Shown here piece after piece: positions 42,660 through 51,722 of a stretch of 64,000 bases of DNA (within the stretch, counting starts at the first letter, position 1; every line of letters starts with the position of its first letter). This DNA is from Nocardia rhizosphaerihabitans. Lineage in GTDB: Bacteria; Actinomycetota; Actinomycetes; Mycobacteriales; Mycobacteriaceae. The position numbers and the translations under genes were made by a program. The stretch lies in NCBI RefSeq assembly GCF_014646295.1, contig NZ_BMNE01000003.1, positions 491,965 to 555,964 of the forward strand, read 5' to 3'. The notes under the pieces are model-generated. The model was not told the origin of the DNA. It did not search any database and saw only the letters and a program-made list of their open reading frames with translations.

Positions 42660-43568
42660 GTGACACCGACGATAAGCCGGGCCGTGGGCGCCGGTCAAGA
42701 GGCGACCGCTGATTCGGTGGGCGAGGTGGGTGCCGCGTCGCCGCCGACGCAGCGGGTCGTGAAGGTGCTCGAGCTGCTCTCGCGGCACCCGACGGACCGG
42801 CTGTCGCTGGCCCGGATCGTTCGCGAAGCGGGACTGTCCAGGGCCACCGCGCACGCGGTGCTCACCCAGCTCACCGCGGACGGCTGGACCGTGCGCGACG
42901 ACGACGGCTGCTACGGCATCGGTCTGCGCCTGCTCACCGTCGCGCGCCGGGCCGAGGCCGCCTTTCCGCTGCGCCGCACTGCTGCGCCGCACCTGCGTGC
43001 CCTGTTCGAGCGCACCGGCGATCCGGTGTTTCTCGCCGAACGCGACGGCGACAGCATCGTGGTCACCGAGGTCGTCGGGAACCCGTCCGCGGGCTGGATC
43101 CGCACGGGCCGCAGGCTCCCACTCGCGCCGCCTGTTTGCCGTGAATTCGTCGCCTGGGCGCCCGAACCGGCCCGGCAGGCGTGGCTCGCGACCGCCGATC
43201 CGGTCCACCGCGACCGGCTGGCCCTCGTCCTCGCGGAAATCCGTGCCCGCGGCTACTCGGTCGAACGTTTGGTCGACGATTCGACGCCGATGCTGGAAGT
43301 GCTGGCGGGCCTGCGTGATTCGCCGATCACCGCCGCGTTGCGCGCGCAGCTGGGCTCGGTCATCACCGAACTGATCACCATCGACTATCTGCCCGACGAG
43401 CTCGGACCCGAGAACGCCGTCGTCACCCTGGCCGCGCCGGTGCGTGATGCGGGCGGCGCGGTGGTGGCCGCGGTCGTCAGCTGCCCCGACACCCGCCTGT
43501 CGGCGGCGGCGCTGAGCGAGCTCGGTTCCGCCACCGTCGCTGCCGCCGACCGGATCAGCGCGTTGTAG
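42660..43568 (+). CDS. IclR-family transcriptional regulator
   Basis: A 302-residue IclR-type regulator. The N-terminal winged HTH includes TQRVVKVLELLSRHPTDRLS, LARIVREAGLSRATAHAVLTQ and DDGCYGIGLRLL. The C-terminal GAF-like effector domain includes HLRALFERTGDPVFLAERD and VVTEVVGNP, with VREFVAW-type cysteine region PPVCREFVAW. GTG at 42660 is the start. It is divergent from cysD, so it is the probable controller of the sulfation operon; the effector is unknown. Confidence 0.88.
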   Translation: MTPTISRAVGAGQEATADSVGEVGAASPPTQRVVKVLELLSRHPTDRLSLARIVREAGLSRATAHAVLTQLTADGWTVRDDDGCYGIGLRLLTVARRAEAAFPLRRTAAPHLRALFERTGDPVFLAERDGDSIVVTEVVGNPSAGWIRTGRRLPLAPPVCREFVAWAPEPARQAWLATADPVHRDRLALVLAEIRARGYSVERLVDDSTPMLEVLAGLRDSPITAALRAQLGSVITELITIDYLPDELGPENAVVTLAAPVRDAGGAVVAAVVSCPDTRLSAAALSELGSATVAAADRISAL

Positions 43569-43677
43569 CCGACCAGCCCACGCCGCCCGTCGAGAACGGT
43601 TCACTATTACGCTGACGGGTGAACCTGGCCTGACCCGCAGGACGGTCGCGGAGGCAGGTGGCGAGGGAGGACTCGAC

Positions 43678-44649
43678 GTGGCAAACGACAGCGATCGCTG
43701 GTGGGAGGCGCCGGGGATGTCGGGGGAGACCCCGCAGACCGGAGCCGACCCGTACTCCCAGCCTGCCATCCCGCAGCAGCCGGGTGGATATCCGCCGCCG
43801 CAGTACGGTGCGCCGCAGCCCGGGTACGGGCAACCGCCGTATGGTCAGCAGCCGTATGCGCCACAACCCTACGGTCAGCAGCCCTATGTGCAGCAGCCGT
43901 ACGGGTATGCGCCGCAACCGAATCCGGGACCGCCTCGCCGAAACACTGGCGCCGGGGTGATCATCGCGGTGGTCGTCGTGGTCGCGTTGATCGCTGTCGT
44001 CGGGATCGCCGCCGTCGTGATCGGCGCCAGCAGCTCCGACGACACCACCGCCGCGGCGACCTCGACCACCGCGACGACGGTGAAAGCGGGACCGTTGACC
44101 GGCACGACCACCGCACCGGCGACGCCGGGTTCGAAGGGCGTGCTCGTCGCCTCCTACCGCGTCGCCTACGACGTGCCGTCTGCATGGTCGGTCTCCGCCG
44201 AGTACGACACCATATCCTTCACCACGGCGCTCGGCTCGATGAACGGCCGCGGCCAGGCGACCGAGGGCGAGAGCTACTGCCCCGGATCGGCCTATCGCGC
44301 CATGGCAGGCGTCACCACGACCACCGAATCCGATCCTGCTTCCGCCGCCAAAGCTGTCGCGAAAATCGCTGCGGCAGGCGGATACTCGGATCCGACCGGC
44401 GGAAAGTTGACCTCGCCGACCGCGCTGACGACCCAGAGCGGTGTCACCGGCCAGTTCGTCGAGAGCACCGGACCCTGGAAGCCCGCGATCGCCGGCTGCA
44501 CCGCCGACTCCTACTCGGTGTACACCTTCGCCTTCAAGAACGCAGCCGACACGTTGCTGGTGCTGACCCTCCTCGTCGACCGCAACGCCACCGGCGAACT
44601 CACTGCCGACCAGGCCAAGAAGATCATCACCAGCTTGCGCCTGGTGTGA
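43678..44649 (+). CDS. Proline-rich single-pass membrane protein
   Basis: A 323-residue protein of a type common in Nocardia-like genomes. The cytoplasmic N-terminus (residues 20-85) is rich in Pro/Tyr/Gln with PYGQQPY repeats. One TM helix follows at about 93-117 (GVIIAVVVVVALIAVVGIAA). A Thr-rich linker leads to an extracellular domain with two cysteines (ESYCPGSAYRAM, IAGCTADSY) that may form a disulfide. GTG at 43678 has GGGAGG 7 nt upstream. No function can be assigned. Confidence 0.8.
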   Translation: MANDSDRWWEAPGMSGETPQTGADPYSQPAIPQQPGGYPPPQYGAPQPGYGQPPYGQQPYAPQPYGQQPYVQQPYGYAPQPNPGPPRRNTGAGVIIAVVVVVALIAVVGIAAVVIGASSSDDTTAAATSTTATTVKAGPLTGTTTAPATPGSKGVLVASYRVAYDVPSAWSVSAEYDTISFTTALGSMNGRGQATEGESYCPGSAYRAMAGVTTTTESDPASAAKAVAKIAAAGGYSDPTGGKLTSPTALTTQSGVTGQFVESTGPWKPAIAGCTADSYSVYTFAFKNAADTLLVLTLLVDRNATGELTADQAKKIITSLRLV

Positions 44650-44656
44650 GCCCCGG

Positions 44657-45079
44657 TCAGGACTGTTTCGGGAGCGTGGCCAGATAGTCGGTGGAATCGG
44701 TGGCCGGGTGATCGGTGAGGGACGGCACCGGTGTAGGTGGTCGAAGTGAGTACCGCGGCAGCGCAGTCGGCGACATCCGCGCGGGTCACGGCGGCGACCT
44801 TGCCGTCGCCCGCCGGGCCGGCGATCACGCCGTCGGCGTCGGCGAAGTGGGGGATGATGCCCTGATACCGGTTGTCGCGCAGGCACGTGAAATCCAGGCC
44901 GGACTCGCGGATGGCCTGCTCGGTGTACCAGTGATCGCCGCCGTGGCGCCCTGGATCGAGGGCAGATCGTCGAGAGTGCGCCCCAGCAGCGGCAACGGCG
45001 CGCCCGAGTCCGCGAGAATCCGGGCGGCGCGCCCGCCGATGTGTCCGCCGGTCCCTGAAATCGCAATGGTTTCCGGCAT
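44657..45079 (-). pseudogene. NmrA-like NAD(P)-binding protein, internally deleted
   Basis: The N-terminal Rossmann segment MPETIAISGTGGHIGGRAA is followed by LPLLGRTLDDLPSIQGATAA. It then jumps to another frame reading HWYTEQAIRESGLDFTCLRD, YQGIIPHFADADGVIAGPAG and AVTRADVADCAAAVLTS. Those are normal NmrA/YtfG-type elements, but about 60-80 residues between them are missing. A further shift near 44735 leads to the stop at 44657. An intact protein would be about 280 residues. Related NAD(P)H-binding proteins act as redox sensors or quinone reductases. Confidence 0.75.
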
Positions 45080-45174
45080 TCGCCCAGGCTATCGCACCGT
45101 TCGCTCGGTTCGACGACCCGCTTCGCGCCGTGTCGTATGCTGCGGTTCTCACTCACGGGTGGTGGAATCTGCGG

Positions 45175-46065
45175 GTGCGTGTATCGAGCGGAATAGCTGC
45201 TGTCGCTGCGGCCCTGATCATGACCCTGCCCGCGGTCGTCGCGGCACCGGCCACCGGCGCTGTTCGCGACACCGCGTGCGGTTCGACGCTGTCTTCTGCC
45301 GATATCGCCGACATCGCACGGCTGTCGGATACCTCGACGATCGCCGGCGCCGACAGTCTCGCGCGACTCGAGAACGCGGTGGACCGGCACGACCGGATCA
45401 CCGAGATCCTCGTCGCCCACCGGGATCTGCGCGGTCTGTTCGCCATCGGCCTCGACGGCGTCGAATACGCGGCCGTCATGCCCCTACAGCGCGACCCCGC
45501 CGCGTTCGCGAACCGCGAATACGCGCACGCGATCAGCACGGAACTCCTGCGCCGGTTCCTGGACAATCTGCACGCCGAATTCACCGGCGGCGTCACCGAA
45601 CCCCACTGGGCCCACTATTTCGCCCTCGCCCAGGACTGCGGCGTATCCAGGGCTCGCACCGCGATGGCGGGCTACAACGCCCATCTCACCGTCGACCTGA
45701 CGTATTCGGTTGCGGCAGTGCGCAGTCGAACCGAGAATACCCCGGACTACTTCAAGATCGTCGCGAGCATCGCCGCCGTCGGCGACGTGATCATCGACCG
45801 CACCAAAGCGGTCTACGGCGCCGACCTCGGTCCACTGTGGCGGTTCTACTTCGTAGGCGATGGACTCGATCAGCTGTTCGGCGCGGGCGTCGCCACCGAG
45901 CAGATGCTCATCGCCGCCGACCTGGGCGCCAATACCGTCATCTTCACCAATGGCCTTGCGCTGCAAGACCCCGCCCTCGCGCCCGCCGTGCGCGCGGAGG
46001 TCACCGCCCTGTGGCAGGCAGGCGACCTGTCCTTCGACGCGCTCGCCCGGATCAACGCCCTCTGA
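45175..46065 (+). CDS. DUF5995 family protein, probably exported
   Basis: A 296-residue protein. An N-terminal signal-like helix (IAAVAAALIMTLPAVVAAPA) is followed by a helical domain with NLHAEFTGGVTEPHWAHYF, AMAGYNAHLTVDLTYSVAAV and DYFKIVASIAAVGDVIIDRT. This conserved His/Asp pattern (HAEF, NAHLTVDL) is typical of DUF5995, whose function is unknown. The frame is open from GTG 45130, but the signal sequence fits the GTG at 45175 better. It is divergent from the NmrA remnant. Confidence 0.7.
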   Translation: MRVSSGIAAVAAALIMTLPAVVAAPATGAVRDTACGSTLSSADIADIARLSDTSTIAGADSLARLENAVDRHDRITEILVAHRDLRGLFAIGLDGVEYAAVMPLQRDPAAFANREYAHAISTELLRRFLDNLHAEFTGGVTEPHWAHYFALAQDCGVSRARTAMAGYNAHLTVDLTYSVAAVRSRTENTPDYFKIVASIAAVGDVIIDRTKAVYGADLGPLWRFYFVGDGLDQLFGAGVATEQMLIAADLGANTVIFTNGLALQDPALAPAVRAEVTALWQAGDLSFDALARINAL

Positions 46066-46128
46066 TGCACTTCCAGCACCAGACAAATCGATGGCCGCGA
46101 CGGCCGCCCGATGGTCATGATGACCGGT

Positions 46129-46527
46129 ATGAGCCTGAGGACGCACCGGCCCCTGGCCGGATTGCAGGTGCGACACCACGACTGGAACTGAGATTGCCCG
46201 GCCTGGAGGACCTGGGTGCACTGGCCGGGCTGGCCGCCGAGGGGTGCACGATCCGGCTGTGCAACCGTTCACCGCGGAGTGGACACGCTCGCCGCCAAGA
46301 ACTTCGCGATCTGCGCCGAGGTGAACACCGGCTCCTGGCTCGGCCGAACCCACCACGGCCAAGGAATCGGAACGGAAATGAGTGCCGCGGTCCTGGAGCT
46401 GGGCTTCGCCCATCTCGGAGCGAACTCGGCGGTCTCCGGCGCCTTCGAAGACAACCAGGGCTCTGGCGGAATGCCTGCCGCTCTTCGGCATCCGAAGGTC
46501 GCCAGGTTGACGCTGCGTCAATGTTGA
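46129..46527 (+). pseudogene. GNAT acetyltransferase, multiply disrupted
   Basis: Pieces of one GNAT protein lie in successive frames. They are MSLRTHRPLAG, then TPRLELRLPGLEDLGALAG, then VHDPAVQPFTAEWTRS, then KNFAICAEVNTGSWLGRTHH with GQGIGTEMSAAVLELGFAHL (the acetyl-CoA loop) and AVSGAFEDNQ. At least two frameshifts and one deletion of the middle strands separate them, and the C-terminus is lost. A normal member is about 190-210 residues. Confidence 0.75.
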
Positions 46528-46610
46528 GCGTCGAGGTGCCGGACAGCTGCAGCAAATCCTGGTGTTGCGGGAGCTGGACCTGGGGCTCGACGCCATCGCA
46601 GCGATTCTCG

Positions 46611-47152
46611 ACCGGCAGACCGACCGCGGGCAGGAGCCAGTTGCTGGTCGATCCGAGCATCAGACCCCGGAATCCGCCGCGACCGCGGCTGCCGACGACG
46701 AGCAGCTGCGCGGTTCGTGACCAGCGCGGCGAACGCGGCGCCGACGGCAGGCTCGCCGACGCTGCTGCCGTCGACACCACGACGACAGGTCCGCTGTTGC
46801 GATCGGGATCGGGCCCGCGCACGATGACGACCTCGCCGTGCGCGTGCGCGGTCACCGACAGCAGCGTCGAGCCGAGGTGGGCGATCGAACCGACCGACGC
46901 TGTCGCCCCGAGAACCAGCAGATGCGCGTGCGCCGAGGCATCGATGAGGGTGCGGGTGGGGTTGCCGGTCGCGAGTTCAGTGGTCACCGTGACCGACGGT
47001 GCCGCGATGATCGCGTCCTCGCGGGCCGCGGCCAGCACGTGCTCGTCGGCCGACCGGATGTCCTGCATCGTGGCGAAGATGAACGCGTCGTAAGCACCGC
47101 GTGGTGTTCGGTCGGCGGCCGGGTTGGTGCAGTGCACGCTGTGCTCGGTCAT
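46611..47152 (-). pseudogene. Universal stress protein, disrupted
   Basis: From MTEHSVHCTNP the frame holds the end of a first USP domain (ELATGNPTRTLIDASAHAHL, LVLGATASVGSIAHLGSTLL, GEVVIVRGP). A shift of one base is needed to read VDGSSVGEPAVGAAFAAL, the start of a second domain. The frame then skips its middle and resumes at LLVVGSRGRGGFRGLMLGST. The N-terminal GVDGS segment of domain one is also missing. An intact two-domain USP would be about 290 residues, as at 51723 and 56225. Confidence 0.7.
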
Positions 47153-47202
47153 GTCCCCACGCGAGAATCGTCGCCGGTCAGAGCCGTGGTGCCCGTAACG
47201 CA

Positions 47203-47216
47203 GGGTCCAATGGCAC
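47203..47216. promoter_or_regulatory. DevR/DosR-box-like sequence upstream of WS/DGAT
   Basis: GGGTCCAATGGCAC matches about 9 of 14 positions of the DosR core (GGGACTWWAGTCCC, as I recall it). It lies 160 bp before the WS/DGAT gene and 50 bp before the USP remnant. Weak on its own; context raises its likelihood. Confidence 0.35.
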
Positions 47217-47375
47217 CGGCTGGACCGCTGGCCGTCGGGCAGGAAGGGCAGTTCGGCCGGTGATCGTTGACCATGTTCTCTCGCCGTCCCCGGCCGCACC
47301 GGCGAGGATCAGATCACCGGTCGCGCGTACACGGCAACGGGGCGGCCACCACAGCACCTACGTCGAGGTCGACCG

Positions 47376-48707
47376 ATGACAGAGCTACACCCCCTCGATT
47401 GGGGATTCATGGAACTGGAGGACACCGATCGCCACATCAGCCTGGGAATCGGTGCCGTCGCGATAGTGGCCGGGCCGGCGCCGACACGCGCCGAGTTCGT
47501 CGCGTGGCTGCAGAAGCGGATCGATCACGTCGAGCTTCTGCGCCGGCGAGTACGCAGAAAGCCGCTGAATCTGTCCGCACCGGTGTGGGAGCGAGACCCC
47601 GATTTCGACCTGGCGCACCACATCCGGTGGACCGCGGTGCCCGGCCCGCACGACGAGTCGGCCTTGCGGGAGCTCGTCGCCACCGAACTGGAGCAACGGC
47701 TCGACCGGGACCATCCGCTGTGGCAGTGCGTGGTCGTCGAACAATTGACAGGCGATCGATGGGCATTGATCGTGAAAGCCCACCACAGCATGGTCGACGG
47801 CATGTCGGGAATCGCGTTGTTCGAGCAGCTGTGCGATGCCGCCGCAGACCGCGTCGCACCGGCGAGTACGCGCACATCGAGCACATCGGGTGCCGGTCTC
47901 GTCGAGTGGGTGACCAGGGCGATTCGGCTACCGGTCACGGCACCGCGCTTCGCCCTCTCGATGATGCGCGCGCTCGTTCCCGTGGTGTCCGCGGCGGTGG
48001 CTCCGGGCAGCCCGTCGTCCTTGAACGGACCTCTCGGTCGCCAGCGCCGCTATGCCGTCGCGAGGGTGTCGATGACCGATATCCGCGCCGTCGAGACGGC
48101 ATTCGGAACCTCGGTCAACGACGTGGCCTTGGCCGCCGTCACCGCGGCCTATCGGCGACTTCTGCACGACCGCGGCGAGGATCCGACGGCGGGCGGAGTA
48201 CGAATTCTGGTCCCGGTGTCCATGCGTGCCACCGATGCCGAATTCGCTCTGGACAACCGTGTTTCGGCGATTCTCCCGCATCTCCCGGTGGAGTTCGCCG
48301 ATCCGGTCGAGCGGTTGAGCGCCGTCCATGAGCGCGTCGCGCGCCACCGCGCGCGGGGCGAAGCCGAGGCCGAGAAGTCAATTCTGGAGGTGGCGGAGCT
48401 GCTGCCGTTCGCTGTCGGGGCGTGGGCATTCCGGCTGGCCGGCCACTTTCCGCAGCGCAGCGTCGGCGCGCTGGCTACCAATGTGCCGGGACCCCGCAGA
48501 CGACTGAGCCTGGACGGTCGTGCGGTGGCGGAGATCTGGCCCTGCATTCCTCTCGCGATGCGCCTGCGCACCACGATCGCGATCCTGAGCTACGGCGACA
48601 ATCTGGTCTTCGGAATCACCGGCGACTACGACTCCACACCCGACATCGACCTGATCGCGGCCGGTATCGAGGACGGCATAGCGGAACTACTGGCACGCGC
48701 GCGGTAG
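47376..48707 (+). CDS. Wax ester synthase/diacylglycerol acyltransferase (WS/DGAT)
   Basis: A 443-residue acyltransferase that esterifies diacylglycerol or alcohols with acyl-CoA, making storage lipid during growth arrest. The catalytic motif is KAHHSMVDGMSG (HHxxxDG). LDWGFMELEDTDRHISLGIG at the N-terminus, GTSVNDVALAAVTAAYRRLL, and the C-terminal LATNVPGPRRRLSL complete the family pattern. In M. tuberculosis tgs1 is a core DosR-regulon gene beside devRS, matching the context here. It is intact while both neighbours are damaged. Confidence 0.93.
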   Translation: MTELHPLDWGFMELEDTDRHISLGIGAVAIVAGPAPTRAEFVAWLQKRIDHVELLRRRVRRKPLNLSAPVWERDPDFDLAHHIRWTAVPGPHDESALRELVATELEQRLDRDHPLWQCVVVEQLTGDRWALIVKAHHSMVDGMSGIALFEQLCDAAADRVAPASTRTSSTSGAGLVEWVTRAIRLPVTAPRFALSMMRALVPVVSAAVAPGSPSSLNGPLGRQRRYAVARVSMTDIRAVETAFGTSVNDVALAAVTAAYRRLLHDRGEDPTAGGVRILVPVSMRATDAEFALDNRVSAILPHLPVEFADPVERLSAVHERVARHRARGEAEAEKSILEVAELLPFAVGAWAFRLAGHFPQRSVGALATNVPGPRRRLSLDGRAVAEIWPCIPLAMRLRTTIAILSYGDNLVFGITGDYDSTPDIDLIAAGIEDGIAELLARAR

Positions 48708-48784
48708 GAAGGACATGGGCGAGTTCGATCCGAGGACGGGTATCCGGGCCCATGCTGGGCGGTGGTCATGACGATCCTGCCTAC

Positions 48785-49522
48785 GACTGCACCGACCGCC
48801 TCCAACGTCACATCGGCACCCCGGCCACCGGTGAGCTCGGCGAGCCGGCCACGCACATCGTCGCGGCGGCTGTTGAGCACCGGATCGACACCGAGTGCGT
48901 ACGCGGCTGCCAACCGGGTGCCGGCGAGGTCGATGACGACGATGCGGCTCGGGCTGTAGAGCCGCGCGGTCATCACCGCGGCCAGCCCGATCGGTCCCGC
49001 GCCGACGATGACCACGGTATCGCCCGGCCGCACCCTGCCGTTGCGAACCCCGACCTCGTAGCTGGTGGGCAGGATATCGGCCAGCATGAGCATTTGTTCG
49101 TCGCTGATGCCGGGCGGAATCCGATGGGTCGACATGTCGGCGCACGGCACGCGCACCGATTCCGCATGGGTGCCGTCGATTTCGTGGCCGAGCAGCCATC
49201 CGCCGCCCGGTGCACTGCCCGTAGCGGGCCTCTCGGCAGTATGCGCAGGCTCCCCATGCGGAGATACAGACACGAGAACTCGATCCCCGACCCGCAAGGT
49301 GCGCACCGCGCTGCCGATGGCGGCGACGGTTCCGACGGCTTCGTGGCCGAGGATCCGTCCGCGCTCGACCTCGGGCACATCACCCTGGAGAATGTGCAGG
49401 TCGGTTCCGCAGATGGTGGCCGTGCCGACTCTGACGACGGCGTCGGTGCTGTCGAGGATCCTCGGATCGGGTACGTCGCGACGGTGCGGACGTCCCGGGC
49501 CGTCGTAGACCATGGCGAACAT
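48785..49522 (-). pseudogene. Zn-dependent alcohol dehydrogenase, frame-damaged and truncated
   Basis: The frame starts MFAMVYDGPGRPHRRDVPDP and includes CGTDLHILQGDVPEV (catalytic Zn), GRILGHEAVGTVAAIG and VVIVGAGPIGLAAVMTARLY (NAD fold). About 24 codons in the middle are read out of frame. Two bases further on, the same DNA reads CISAWGACAYCREARYGQC, the missing structural-zinc cysteines. A one-base loss near 49263 and a two-base change near 49205 restore the frame. After EAVGAVVGR (about 48790) the family C-terminus, about 100 residues, is absent and the frame runs antisense into the WS/DGAT gene. Confidence 0.75.
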
Positions 49523-49534
49523 CGAAGACTCCTT

Positions 49535-50173
49535 TCAGATCGCCGACGGGCGGGCGAGTGACTCGGCACGGGTTCGGATGCCCGAGAGCATCTTTCGCTC
49601 CATGACCAAGCTGCCCGGTTCAGCGACGAGGCGGGTGAACAACCGTGTCCGCAGCGATGACCCGGTCATCGAGATGAGATTGCGGCTGATCAGCCGGGTA
49701 CCGGCGGGTTCGGGGTAGAGGTTGAACGACCAGACCCAGGCGCCGTCCTCGGAGCCGAACACGAGCGACCGGTCGGGTTCGAGCACGCGGATACGCATTC
49801 GGGGGCCCTGCGCGCCGAGCGCGATCACGTCGCCGAGCGCCGGATGCTGGAATCGGGGCAGGATCTCGTCGGCGCTGTGCATGTCGAGGCCGAACAGGTT
49901 CTCGATCCAGTCGTAGGTGTACGCGCCGCCGCGCCCGGGGCCGATCTGCACGAGCCACGCCATATCGCCGCCGGTTCGGCTGAGACGGTGATCGCCCTGG
50001 TTGTGCGAATATCAGGGGCCGGGAGCAATTCGTCGCCGGGCATCGTGCGCTCGACCTCGTCGCGGGTCGCGCCCCAAGTCGCGAACCGTTTGCGCAGGAG
50101 AAAACGAATACCCCAGTCCGAGTCCGGCGAAGTAGGTCGCGGCACCGACCGCGAAAGCTGTCGTGTTCCTCAT
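49535..50173 (-). pseudogene. SRPBCC/cyclase-like protein with N-terminal TM, frameshifted
   Basis: Three frames make one protein. [20 protein letters not shown] is a membrane anchor. Next is [20 protein letters not shown] with [20 protein letters not shown], then [20 protein letters not shown] with [15 protein letters not shown]. The last part belongs to the SRPBCC (START-like) fold and runs intact to the stop at 49535. A one-base insertion in a TTTT run (about 50109) and a one-base loss near 49962 break the reading frame. The 49535-49963 part alone could be translated from an internal ATG. Confidence 0.7.
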
Positions 50174-50184
50174 CGCAGGTCCTC

Positions 50185-50515
50185 GGCGGCAGTGGGCATG
50201 CTGGACAAGCCAATTGCCGGTCGAACCGAGGACGAGACCACGCAGCCCACCCCCTCCGTGGCTTCCGACGACCACCATCTGCGCCGGGTGACCCGCAACG
50301 CGCTCGGTACTGACCACGAGTCCGGGCGCTACGTCCCGGGTCATGCGCTCGGCGGCGGCGAGGACTGCTGCGCCGTGGGCGCGTACTGCGTCGATGACCG
50401 CCGGTGTGCCGACGGCGTAGGGGGTGACTGCCGCGGCGCGGGCCAGGTCGAGTCCGTGCACGATCAGCAGGCGGCGGCCCCGCTCGGCGGCGGTCTGTTC
50501 GGACACACCTGGCAA
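50185..50515 (-). pseudogene. Universal stress protein fragment
   Basis: The frame holds [40 protein letters not shown] and then [20 protein letters not shown], parts of a USP domain. The nucleotide-binding start (GVDGS) and the central helix-strand are missing. After NWLVQHAHC the normal end is replaced by the leader of the SRPBCC gene. It is therefore internally deleted and truncated. Confidence 0.65.
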
Positions 50516-50695
50516 TCGCGCCCGGCTGAGGGCGCTCGCCGATCAACGGTCGAGTCAGTGGCGCTCTTCGAGCCCGCCGTCTACAGCGAACTGACCGTCG
50601 AATGGCGACACCAGACTGTGCGGCTCCACGCGCCGTCGCCTGGGGCGTGTCAGGGTGGACATCAGCACGGCTCGGCGGATCAAGGGAGCAGCGAG

Positions 50696-51697
50696 ATGAT
50701 GCGTGCATGGCGAGTAGAACATCCGGGTCCGGTCGGTTCGGCGCCGCTGCGACTCGGACATGAACCGATTCCGGTCCCCGCCGCCGGCGAGCTGCTGGTG
50801 CGGGTGCTGTCGTGCGGTGTGTGCCGGACTGATCTGCATGTTGTCGAAGGCGACCTGCCGGTGCACCGGCAGCATGTGACACCGGGACACGAGGTGGTCG
50901 CCGAGGTCGTGTCGGTTCCGGATGGATGCACGAGCGTCGCGGTCGGCGATCGAGTCGGTGTCCCCTGGCTGCGGTATACGTGTGGTGAGTGCCGATATTG
51001 CCTGCGTGGTGCGGAGAATCTGTGTCCGCGGTCGCGTTACACCGGCTGGGATGCCGACGGCGGCTATGCCGAATTCGCGACCGTCCCGACTGATTTCGCA
51101 CTGCCTTTGCCGACCGGCTACCGCGACGACGAGCTGGCACCGCTGCTGTGCGCGGGCATCATCGGCTACCACGCGCTGATACGGGCTGAAGTCCCCGAAG
51201 GCGGGGTGCTCGGCATCTACGGCTTCGGTGGCAGCGCCCATCTCACCGCGCAGATCGCGCTCGCCCGGGGAGCACGGGTGCATGTGATGACCAGGGACGC
51301 GGCGGCCAGGGAGCTGGCGCTGGCCTTGGGCGCGGATTCGGTGCAGGGTGCCGCCGACGCACCACCGGAACCGCTGGATTCGGCGATTCTGTTCGCCCCC
51401 GTCGGTGCCCTCGTACTGCCGGCGATGGCGGCGTTGGACGCCGGTGGCACGCTGGCTGTGGCCGGCATCCACCTCACCGATGTGCCGCCGCTGAACTATC
51501 AGCGACATCTGTTCCGGGAGCGCCAGATTCGCAGCGTCACCTCGAACACTCGGGCGCAGGCCAGGGAGTTCCTCGAGCTGGCGCAGGACCGTCGGCTCGC
51601 GGTATCGACCCACCGCTACCCGCTCGATCACGCGGATCGCGCGCTGAGCGATCTGTCCCTCGGCCGCTTCGACGGTGCGGCGGTTCTGGTGCCATGA
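50696..51697 (+). CDS. Zinc-dependent alcohol dehydrogenase (AdhA-like)
   Basis: A 333-residue medium-chain dehydrogenase, intact. The catalytic zinc site is [16 protein letters not shown] with GHEVVAEV. The structural zinc lobe is [17 protein letters not shown]. The coenzyme segment [20 protein letters not shown] replaces the usual GxGxxG. AAGGGAG at 50682-50688 selects the ATG at 50696 ([11 protein letters not shown]). The protein resembles mycobacterial AdhA. It contrasts with the broken paralogue at 48785. Confidence 0.9.
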   Translation: MMRAWRVEHPGPVGSAPLRLGHEPIPVPAAGELLVRVLSCGVCRTDLHVVEGDLPVHRQHVTPGHEVVAEVVSVPDGCTSVAVGDRVGVPWLRYTCGECRYCLRGAENLCPRSRYTGWDADGGYAEFATVPTDFALPLPTGYRDDELAPLLCAGIIGYHALIRAEVPEGGVLGIYGFGGSAHLTAQIALARGARVHVMTRDAAARELALALGADSVQGAADAPPEPLDSAILFAPVGALVLPAMAALDAGGTLAVAGIHLTDVPPLNYQRHLFRERQIRSVTSNTRAQAREFLELAQDRRLAVSTHRYPLDHADRALSDLSLGRFDGAAVLVP

Positions 51698-51722
51698 CCG
51701 GCCCCACCGTCGATCGTGGCGA

